Of a stretch of DNA of 6,665 nt, positions 1-4,771 are shown piece after piece. Source of the DNA: Nitrospirota bacterium (GTDB lineage: Bacteria > Nitrospirota > Thermodesulfovibrionia > Thermodesulfovibrionales > JdFR-88); NCBI GenBank assembly GCA_021825785.1, contig JAKAGP010000106.1:1-6665 (forward strand), in the 5' to 3' direction. Within the stretch, counting starts at the first letter, position 1; each line of letters begins with the position of its first letter. The position numbers were made by a program, and so were the translations under genes. A model generated the notes under the pieces. The model did no database searches, was not told the origin of the DNA, and saw nothing but the letters and a program-made list of their open reading frames with translations.

Positions 1-730
1 CGCCGTTAAAAACGGCGAGGCCATTATCCAGGAAACAAGGCTATGGGATTCCGCAACCGGCAAGACCATTTCCATGCGCTCCAAGGAGGAGGCCCACGAT
101 TACCGTTATTTCCCGGAGCCCGACCTCGTCCCGTTCATGCCTGCAAGGGAGTGGATAGAGGAGATAAAGGCAGGCATACCGGAGCTGCCGGACGCCAGGC
201 GCGAAAGGTTCATCGCCGCCCATGGGCTGCCCGGCTATGATGCGGAGATGCTTACCTCGGAGAGGGCCCTGGCCGAATGGTTTGAGGAGGCCGTAAAACT
301 GGGCGCACAGCCCAAGGCGGCAAGCAACTGGATAATGGGCGAGCTCATGCGCCTGCTCAACGAGGACGGCAGCTCCATAGAAGAATCGCCGCTCGCGCCG
401 GCCGGGCTCGTGGAACTTTTGAAGCTCATCGACTCCGGGACGATAAGCGGGAAGATCGCAAAGACCGTTTTCGAGGAGATGTACAAAAGCAAAAAAAGCG
501 CGGCCCAGATCATAAAGGAAAAGGGGCTCGTCCAGATAAGCGGAGCGGATGAGCTTGGGTCCGTTATAGACCAGATCATCTCCTCAAATTCCGGTGAGGT
601 CGAAAGGTTCAGGGCCGGCGAGGAAAAGCTCTTTGGTTTTTTTGTCGGCCAGGCGATGAAGGCCACCAAGGGAAAAGGCAACCCTGCCATGATAAACGAG
701 CTGCTCAGAAAAAAACTTTCTGAAAAATAA
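1..730 (+). CDS. gatB: Aspartyl/glutamyl-tRNA(Asn/Gln) amidotransferase subunit B, 3' part
   Basis: GatB is the tRNA-binding and kinase/transamidase subunit of the cytoplasmic GatCAB complex, which converts misacylated Glu-tRNA(Gln) or Asp-tRNA(Asn) to the amidated form. The reading frame is open from base 2 to the TAA at 728-730, giving 242 visible residues, about the C-terminal half of a protein usually near 475 residues. The start is outside the window. The visible part begins in the end of the catalytic cradle, with the family hallmark ETRLWD followed by DYRYFPEPDLVP. Next come the helical domain (NWIMGELMRLLN, SGTISGKIAKTVFEEM) and the YqeY-like tRNA-binding tail (FFVGQAMKATKGKGNP, then NELLRKKL at the end). 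No frameshift or missing conserved block is seen. The ATG at base 74 is internal (M of ISMRSKEEAHDYRYF) and is not the true start. Whether gatC and gatA lie upstream cannot be seen. Confidence 0.97.
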   Translation, partial: AVKNGEAIIQETRLWDSATGKTISMRSKEEAHDYRYFPEPDLVPFMPAREWIEEIKAGIPELPDARRERFIAAHGLPGYDAEMLTSERALAEWFEEAVKLGAQPKAASNWIMGELMRLLNEDGSSIEESPLAPAGLVELLKLIDSGTISGKIAKTVFEEMYKSKKSAAQIIKEKGLVQISGADELGSVIDQIISSNSGEVERFRAGEEKLFGFFVGQAMKATKGKGNPAMINELLRKKLSEK

Positions 731-737
731 GACAAGG

Positions 738-774
738 CAAAAAAGACCCGTTTTTTTGTAAGCATTTTTCTTTT
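738..774 (+). terminator. Possible weak terminator after gatB
   Basis: Eight bases after the gatB stop, CAAAAAAG (738-745) can pair with TTTTTTTG (751-758) around a 5-nt loop, with one G-T wobble. A second T-rich run follows at 764-774. The stem is almost entirely A/T, so it would be much weaker than a GC-rich intrinsic terminator. It is the only terminator-like structure between gatB and the next gene. Confidence 0.3.
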
Positions 775-818
775 TCACTTCCACGAACTGCTGCCACGGC
801 TATCCTGATTTTTTTCTG

Positions 819-846
819 AAGACACAAAAATTCTTTTTGCTATAAT
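819..846 (+). promoter_or_regulatory. Sigma-70-type promoter with extended -10 for the cytochrome c gene
   Basis: A perfect extended -10 box, TGCTATAAT (838-846), lies 37 bp before the cytochrome start codon. The best -35 candidate is AAGACA (819-824, 4 of 6 bases matching TTGACA) with a 16 bp spacer. A TGn extension makes a weak -35 tolerable in known sigma-70 promoters. Transcription would begin near 853, giving a leader of about 30 nt. This suggests the cytochrome gene is transcribed independently of gatB. Confidence 0.55.
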
Positions 847-883
847 TCGATTAAGGAATTAAAAACGAAAGGAGAAAAAGAAG

Positions 884-1204
884 ATGAAGACCGCTGTACC
901 TGTCATGCTCGTTTTTCTGGCCGCAATCGCATTGTCGTCCGCAGCTTTTGCGAAAGGGCCCTCAGGGAAGGCCCTGTTCGAGAAAAACTGCGCCAGTTGC
1001 CACCCGAACGGAGGCAATATGGACAACCCCGCATATACTCTCCATAAAAAAGACCTCCAAAAGCACGGAGTGGATTCGGTAAAGGGCATTGTCGGGAAAA
1101 TGAGGCACCCCGGCCCAGGAATGCCCGCGTTCAGTAAGGAGATGATACCGGACTCCCAGGCGAAAGAGATAGCCCGGTACATTTTAAAGACGTTCCGCAA
1201 ATAA
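884..1204 (+). CDS. Secreted class I (monohaem) cytochrome c
   Basis: This 106-residue protein is predicted to be exported and to carry one covalently bound haem c as a soluble periplasmic electron carrier. Residues 1-23 form a signal peptide: MKT start, hydrophobic core at 5-20, and an AFA cleavage site before K24, leaving about 83 mature residues. The haem site is C36-A-S-C39-H40, and M80 in the motif GPGMPAF is the likely distal axial ligand. The C-terminal helix (about 90-104, AKEIARYILKTF) is typical of cytochrome c6/c553-like domains. The start is fixed by a good Shine-Dalgarno, AAAGGAG at 868-874, 9 nt before ATG, and by the signal peptide beginning there. The gene has its own promoter and no visible partner oxidoreductase, so its redox partner is unknown. 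The family assignment is firm; the specific pathway is not. Confidence 0.93.
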   Translation: MKTAVPVMLVFLAAIALSSAAFAKGPSGKALFEKNCASCHPNGGNMDNPAYTLHKKDLQKHGVDSVKGIVGKMRHPGPGMPAFSKEMIPDSQAKEIARYILKTFRK

Positions 1205-1254
1205 GGCCGTATCAAGAAAAGAAGAACTCTCACCAGGTAAAATCGTGTCCAGGA

Positions 1255-1348
1255 CGTTTAACGGCAGCAGAAGCGGGCGTAGGACTCTTTTTGCTTTTTC
1301 CAAAAAGAAAATTTCCCTGCGCCCGCCTCGCTGTTTCCGTATTAAATG
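1255..1348 (+). other. Long imperfect inverted repeat / extended hairpin downstream of the cytochrome gene
   Basis: Nested complementary segments fold this stretch into one rod. TTTAA (1257-1261) pairs with TTAAA (1342-1346), CGG (1262-1264) with CCG (1337-1339), and CAGC (1265-1268) with GCTG (1330-1333). GCGGGCGTAGG (1273-1283) pairs with CCTGCGCCCGC (1316-1326), and TCTTTTTG (1286-1293) pairs perfectly with CAAAAAGA (1301-1308) around a 7-nt loop. That gives about 31 pairs with small internal loops. The outermost two pairs (1255-1256 with 1347-1348) and position 1280/1319 need G-U wobbles that exist only in the + strand RNA, hinting that the + strand is the functional one. It could be a structured 3' UTR of the cytochrome mRNA, a small RNA, or a decayed miniature element; I recognise no known family. 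Confidence 0.5.
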
Positions 1349-1372
1349 CGGCAATAATTCAGGACAGAACAG

Positions 1373-1403
1373 AAATTCCCCTTGGAATTTTTTATTTTAT
1401 TTT
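1373..1403 (+). terminator. Intrinsic terminator, probably of the cytochrome c transcript
   Basis: AAATTCC (1373-1379) pairs perfectly with GGAATTT (1384-1390) around the loop CCTT, and the stem runs into a T-rich tail (1391-1403, TTT-A-TTTT-A-TTTT). The T tail lies only on the + strand side, so it terminates rightward transcription. It is about 170 bp beyond the cytochrome stop, so the cytochrome mRNA would carry a long 3' UTR containing the 1255-1348 hairpin. Confidence 0.6.
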
Positions 1404-1433
1404 GCAGCCGTTAGTCTGGTTTTATGGCCTGTT

Positions 1434-1458
1434 AAAAAAACCGCTGGCTACCCGGCGG
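1434..1458 (-). terminator. Intrinsic terminator of the GGDEF-EAL gene, overlapping its stop codon
   Basis: Read on the minus strand, CCGC (1458-1455), a C-A mismatch and GG (1453-1452) pair with CC (1447-1446) and GCGG (1444-1441) around a loop that contains the TAG stop codon. Seven consecutive T residues (1440-1434) follow directly. The stem includes the last two codons of the gene. Together with the + strand terminator at 1373-1403 it closes a convergent pair of genes. Confidence 0.55.
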
Positions 1459-3154
1459 ACGGCGGCTCATTTTCATTCACAAGTGCGGTCTTAAGTCCGG
1501 ACGGAGAAAGGCCCGTATCCGGAACCATCCTGTCTCCCGCCAAAAGCCTGGACACAGCCTGGCTTTCCATGGGCCTGCTTAAATGATAACCCTGTGCGTA
1601 TTCCCCTTTCATAGTCCTGAATGCGTCCAGTTGCTCCACGGATTCAACCCCCTCGGCGATAACATCCAGGCCCAGTTCGTTGCCGAGCGTAATGATAGTC
1701 CTGACTATTTTTACGTTGTTGTCATCGTTGGTTAATGCATTTATGAAGGAGCCGTCTATCTTGAGCCCCTTGATCGGAAAATGGCGAAGATAATTAAGCG
1801 CCGAATATCCTGTGCCGAAATCATCTATGTCGAACGTGACGTTTAATTCGCGGAGCCGCTTAATTAACGCAACGGCCGGTTCAGGGTTCTCTATGAGGGT
1901 CCTTTCTATTATCTCCAGCCTAAGGCAACTTCCATCCAGACCTGTTTCTTCGAGGACATTTTTAATTAGCCCGTAGAACCCGGGCTGGGAAAATACAGCA
2001 GACGAAACGTTAACGCTCACTGTCAGATCACGGTACTCCGGAAAAAGGGTCTGCCACATCTTTAACTGCCTGCAGGCCCCGCGGATAACCCACGGTTCTA
2101 TGGACAAGATCAGGCCCGTCTCTTCAGCGATCCTGATGAATTGGGAGGCGGTCAGGAGCCCCTGCTCCGGATGGTGCCATCTCAGGAGCGCCTCGAATCC
2201 CACGATCTTGTTCCTGGCCAGAGATTTGATCGGTTGATAATACAAGGACAGCTCTTGCCTGTCCAGTGCGCCTCTCAACTGGGTCTCAAACCGGAGCGCT
2301 TCGGTCACTTCGGCATGCATTGCCGGATCAAAGGTCACATGGCATGCCTTCCCTTGCGCCTTCGCCCTGTACATGGCCGTGTCCACATCCCTCAAAAGTT
2401 CATCAGGCTTCTTTTTATCCGCATTATCGCTTAACAATATGCCTATGCTCAACGTAATGAAGACCTCGTGGCCGAATATGGAAAACGGCGACCTCATCTC
2501 ACTTTTAAGCCGCTCGGCAATATCCTCCGCATAAGAACTCTCCTTTATGTCAGTCAGAAGAATGGCGAATTCGTCCCCTCCAAAACGTGCGATGGCATCA
2601 ATTGACCTTATGTGCTTTTTAAGCCTTTGGGCCACAAGAATGAGGAGCTCGTCCCCGATAACATGGCCCAAACTGTCGTTTATTACCTTGAAACGGTCGA
2701 GGTCCAGGAACAGGACGGCGAAGGAATAATCCGGATGCCGCTCTCTGCGGTCAAGCGATTTATGCAAGTGGTCAATAAAAAGAGACCTGTTAGGCAGGTT
2801 CGTCAAGGCATCATATAAGGCCTGCTGGGTCAATTGGACATTGGCCCTTTCCAGCTCAAGTGCCTGCTGCTGCAATTTTTTTTCCGAGGCTGCGTTTTTC
2901 TCGAAAAGCTTCGCTCTCACATTTATAAGATATGCGATCACGGTCAATGCAAAGGGGGCCAGCAGGGTAAGAGCACGAAACCTGATGCAGGACTGGTCCA
3001 TTGATAAAAAATACCGCAGTATGCCGTATCTGCCTCCTTTGTACAATGAAATGATGTACAGGACAATGCCTGCCCATGCAAGCAGAACGGAATATAGCGC
3101 TATCCTGGATAGGGTCCTGTCCTCGCGGTGGCCCTCAAGGCCGATGTCTGTCAT
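1448..3154 (-). CDS. Membrane-anchored diguanylate cyclase/phosphodiesterase (GGDEF-EAL)
   Basis: This 568-residue protein is predicted to make and/or degrade the second messenger cyclic di-GMP at the inner membrane. Two hydrophobic segments (about 18-38 and 61-79) flank a short loop of about 22 residues. A coiled-coil-prone linker (about 85-112, rich in K, E, Q) leads into the GGDEF domain (about 112-275), which opens with YDALTNLPNR. The active-site motif GGDEF is intact at 192-196, and the inhibitory I-site RSID (183-186) sits five residues before it, as in product-inhibited cyclases. The EAL domain (about 285-535) has E321-A-L, N382, E414, DDFGTGYS (444-451), K465, E501 and Q521, all positions expected for an active phosphodiesterase. 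ATG at 3154 is the first start after an in-frame TAA, with AGGGAG (3163-3158) only 3 nt away. No dedicated sensor domain is visible, so the input signal is unknown. It stands alone between nadC and a convergent cytochrome gene. Confidence 0.95.
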   Translation of the reverse strand: MTDIGLEGHREDRTLSRIALYSVLLAWAGIVLYIISLYKGGRYGILRYFLSMDQSCIRFRALTLLAPFALTVIAYLINVRAKLFEKNAASEKKLQQQALELERANVQLTQQALYDALTNLPNRSLFIDHLHKSLDRRERHPDYSFAVLFLDLDRFKVINDSLGHVIGDELLILVAQRLKKHIRSIDAIARFGGDEFAILLTDIKESSYAEDIAERLKSEMRSPFSIFGHEVFITLSIGILLSDNADKKKPDELLRDVDTAMYRAKAQGKACHVTFDPAMHAEVTEALRFETQLRGALDRQELSLYYQPIKSLARNKIVGFEALLRWHHPEQGLLTASQFIRIAEETGLILSIEPWVIRGACRQLKMWQTLFPEYRDLTVSVNVSSAVFSQPGFYGLIKNVLEETGLDGSCLRLEIIERTLIENPEPAVALIKRLRELNVTFDIDDFGTGYSALNYLRHFPIKGLKIDGSFINALTNDDNNVKIVRTIITLGNELGLDVIAEGVESVEQLDAFRTMKGEYAQGYHLSRPMESQAVSRLLAGDRMVPDTGLSPSGLKTALVNENEPPSAG

Positions 3155-3209
3155 ATTCTCCCTGTATGATTAGCGTTTGTTCCCACGCCTTTAAGGACAA
3201 AATTCCATA

Positions 3210-3239
3210 TTTATCATTATTATCGGGAAATAAGATCAA
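3210..3239 (-). promoter_or_regulatory. Possible promoter of the GGDEF-EAL gene
   Basis: On the minus strand TTGATC (3239-3234, 4 of 6 matches to the -35 consensus) and GATAAA (3215-3210, 4 of 6 to the -10) are separated by 18 bp in an AT-rich stretch, 56 bp before the start codon. Both boxes are imperfect and AT-rich DNA gives such matches by chance, so this is only the best candidate seen. Confidence 0.25.
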
Positions 3240-3242
3240 TAA

Positions 3243-3355
3243 CTTTAGCTTTTTTGCAACAATCGCTTCTTAAAATATCCAATGGAGATACCTGGAGCTA
3301 AAGATGAGGGATCGAAAGAATCCCGAGGCCAGTTTCAGGCGGGTTTTTTCTTTTT
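3243..3355 (+). ncRNA. Candidate structured small RNA or regulatory RNA element (no known family)
   Basis: CTTTAGCT (3243-3250) is perfectly complementary to AGCTAAAG (3296-3303), closing a 45-nt region that contains a small TATC/GATA hairpin (3276-3290). Immediately after come GGGAT/ATCCC (3308-3312 with 3320-3324) and then a GC-rich terminator hairpin with a T-run. The ATCCC arm shares its CCC with the terminator stem, so those two hairpins are mutually exclusive, as in attenuators and riboswitches. There is no + strand gene downstream because nadC converges from the right, so a stand-alone RNA is the simpler reading on this strand. I found no good + strand promoter. The same DNA would lie in the 5' leader of the GGDEF-EAL mRNA if that gene were transcribed from nadC or further right. 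It matches no riboswitch consensus I know. Confidence 0.3.
3322..3349 (+). terminator. Rho-independent terminator-like hairpin facing the nadC 3' end
   Basis: CCC (3322-3324), a GAG bulge and GCC (3328-3330) pair with GGC (3338-3340) and GGG (3341-3343) around the loop AGTTTCA. Six T residues follow directly (3344-3349) and then a second T-run (3351-3355). On the minus strand the same hairpin is followed only by ATTCTTT, so it would be a weaker stop for nadC. The T-run polarity favours the + strand. Confidence 0.5.
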
Positions 3356-3364
3356 CCTGCTTCT

Positions 3365-4261
3365 CTAAACGATCCTCATGCTTATGTCGGCTGCGGGGGC
3401 GGAGTGGGTTATAGACCCCGAGGAGATCAGGTCTACTCCCGTTTGGGCAATGTCCCGCACATTCTCCAGCGTTACGTTGCCAGAGGCCTCGATCAGCACC
3501 CTTTTGTTGCAGAGCTTAACGGCGCGTTCCATCATCGGCACACTCATGTTATCCAGCATGATAACGTCCGCTCCTGCGTCCAGGGCCTCCCTGACACCCT
3601 TCAAATCCTCCACCTCTATCTCTATCTTCAGCAGGTGGTGCATGCCGCCTTTTTTTGCCAGCTCCACCGCCTTTTTGATCCCGCCCGCCGCCTTTATGTG
3701 ATTGTCCTTGATAAGGATGCCGTCGTAGAGACCGAAGCGGTGGTTGCCTCCCCCGCCCATCCTGACCGCATATTTTTCCATGTAGCGCATGGAAGGCATG
3801 GTTTTTCTGGTATCGACTATTCTGGAAGAAAGGCCCTTTATGGCGTCAACGTAGCTTCTCGTAAGCGTTGCGATACCGCAGAGGTGCTGAATGACATTTA
3901 ACGAAACGCGTTCGGCGGCAAGCAGAGAGGCAGTTCTGCCTGTAATCTCAGCCAGCAGGCCCCCTTTTTTTACAGTGAAACCTTCTTTTGCAAGAGGCCT
4001 GAACACCGTTTCCCCGTCCACCAGGCGGAAGACCTCCCGCGCGAAGGGAAGGCCGGCAGCTACGCACCCGCTTTTTGCAACGAATATGGCCTTTGATCTC
4101 TGCCTGCCTAAAAGAAGCCCGCTCGTTATGTCTCCCGGCCCCAGGTCCTCCTCAAGTGACATGGCCAAAAAACGCGCAACCTGTGCTGGGATGCTCATTC
4201 CGGCATCAGTCCCGGGAAACGGCGCATTTGTTACTTTTATTTTCTGAACCCGGATGGGCAT
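3365..4261 (-). CDS. nadC: Nicotinate-nucleotide pyrophosphorylase (quinolinate phosphoribosyltransferase)
   Basis: NadC converts quinolinate and PRPP to nicotinate mononucleotide, CO2 and pyrophosphate, the step that completes de novo NAD ring assembly in the cytoplasm. The 298-residue reading frame contains the family landmarks in order: EEDLGPGDITS (37-47), ERVSLN (117-122), DTRKT (150-154), EKYAV (162-166), GGGGNHR (169-175), IKDNHI (184-189), IEIEVE (213-218), MLDN (235-238), EASG (258-261) and ITHS (284-287). The catalytic and quinolinate/PRPP-binding segments therefore look intact. The start is ambiguous. ATG at 4261 has GGGA 7 nt upstream but adds about 21 residues not typical of the family. 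ATG at 4198 (M22) gives a normal 277-residue protein but has almost no Shine-Dalgarno. It lies downstream of valS and the unknown membrane protein on the same strand, probably cotranscribed; nadA and nadB are not in view. Confidence 0.96.
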   Translation of the reverse strand: MPIRVQKIKVTNAPFPGTDAGMSIPAQVARFLAMSLEEDLGPGDITSGLLLGRQRSKAIFVAKSGCVAAGLPFAREVFRLVDGETVFRPLAKEGFTVKKGGLLAEITGRTASLLAAERVSLNVIQHLCGIATLTRSYVDAIKGLSSRIVDTRKTMPSMRYMEKYAVRMGGGGNHRFGLYDGILIKDNHIKAAGGIKKAVELAKKGGMHHLLKIEIEVEDLKGVREALDAGADVIMLDNMSVPMMERAVKLCNKRVLIEASGNVTLENVRDIAQTGVDLISSGSITHSAPAADISMRIV

Positions 4262-4306
4262 TTTTATTTCCCGAACCCAGACGTGGCAATTTTATTTTTT
4301 AAACAA
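4233..4306. repeat. Degenerate tandem repeat, 27-28 bp period, spanning the nadC start region
   Basis: Copy 1 (4233-4258) and copy 2 (4260-4285) match at about 20 of 26 positions at an offset of 27 bp; both contain a T-rich run followed by GAACCC and a GA element. A weaker third copy begins at about 4285 (GGCA, T-run, A, T-run, AAC; about 15 of 20 matches at an offset of 28) and reaches into the last codons of the upstream gene. On the minus strand the units read as a GGGTTC block followed by an A-rich block, so the duplication covers the putative ribosome-binding site and ATG of nadC. Confidence 0.55.
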
Positions 4307-4771
4307 TGAAACGAAGCCAAGCACGCCGCCAATCATGGCCCCAAGGCAAAGGGCCGTCTTGGCATTAAGGAGGGTCGTGACGTTGCCCTCCACCTTGCCT
4401 GCCATCAGAAGGACGGTAGCGCTGTTTTCAAGCCTTGCCTCTTTTGCCCCCACCAGTACGGCAGCGGACCTTACCATGGAAACGCTGTCCTTGGCGGCCG
4501 CAATGGGCGAAAAAGCAAAATTAAGCTGCGCGTTATTACCCACAACCACGCCGGCTACCGACTGGTTGATGCTCACGTCATTCCCCCGGATTATACCGCT
4601 GGCCCCCTGGGTCACGTCTATCTTCTCACCGTCCACGGAGAGCGCTGCGACCTGCTGCATTTCCACTCGCGAACCCTCAACGCCCCGCACGGTTGAGTTC
4701 TTTACATTGACGAACTCCGCCTCGACAAAGCTCAGATCCTTGTCTTCAATTGAAAATGTCTCTTCAGTCAT
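4292..4771 (-). CDS. Uncharacterised beta-helix-like protein with C-terminal membrane anchor
   Basis: I do not recognise a named family. The 159-residue protein has no N-terminal signal peptide. It is built from about seven or eight degenerate repeats of 15-16 residues between about 15 and 135, following the pattern V-x-hydrophobic-x-x-S/A-x-A-G-V-x-V-G-N/K. The clearest copies are IDVTQGASGIIRGN (51-64), VSINQSVAGVVVGN (66-79) and VSMVRSAAVLVGAK (97-110). Alternating hydrophobic residues with turn glycines and asparagines suggest a stacked right-handed beta-helix, as in bactofilin-like scaffolds. Residues about 137-156 form a glycine-rich hydrophobic helix ending in FKK, probably a tail anchor. 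ATG at 4771 overlaps the valS stop by 8 nt and is preceded 6 nt away by AGGAGG (4783-4778), so the start is secure and translation is likely coupled to valS. Its function is unknown; a tail-anchored scaffold on the cytoplasmic face of the membrane is inference. Confidence 0.85.
   Translation of the reverse strand: MTEETFSIEDKDLSFVEAEFVNVKNSTVRGVEGSRVEMQQVAALSVDGEKIDVTQGASGIIRGNDVSINQSVAGVVVGNNAQLNFAFSPIAAAKDSVSMVRSAAVLVGAKEARLENSATVLLMAGKVEGNVTTLLNAKTALCLGAMIGGVLGFVSLFKK

Noticed and set aside
235..765. A 176-codon minus-strand frame antisense to gatB
   Set aside because: It is fully antisense to conserved gatB codons, and its serine- and phenylalanine-rich translation is what the complement of gatB codon usage would give.
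1255..1348. Calling the hairpin a transposon-derived MITE
   Set aside because: The TTTAA/TTAAA ends are suggestive, but there is no second copy in the window, no clear target-site duplication and no transposase, so only a structured element is reported.
1245..1586. A 113-codon + strand open frame between the cytochrome and GGDEF-EAL genes
   Set aside because: It overlaps the strongly supported GGDEF-EAL coding end by about 140 bp, runs through a hairpin and a terminator, has no good Shine-Dalgarno and encodes a low-complexity sequence with no recognisable domain.
3155..3364. A c-di-GMP riboswitch upstream of the GGDEF-EAL gene
   Set aside because: The location was suggestive, but I do not find the GEMM core (the conserved GCAAA and ACGCAAAGCC-type segments with the tetraloop receptor) on either strand.
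4271..4285. A tRNA-like T-loop from the GGGTTCGGG sequence on the minus strand
   Set aside because: No acceptor stem, anticodon arm or D-arm could be arranged around it; it belongs to the short tandem repeat.
3404..4302. Several + strand frames of 75-165 codons across nadC
   Set aside because: They are shadows of nadC, which has every family motif on the minus strand; none has a recognisable domain or a convincing start signal.
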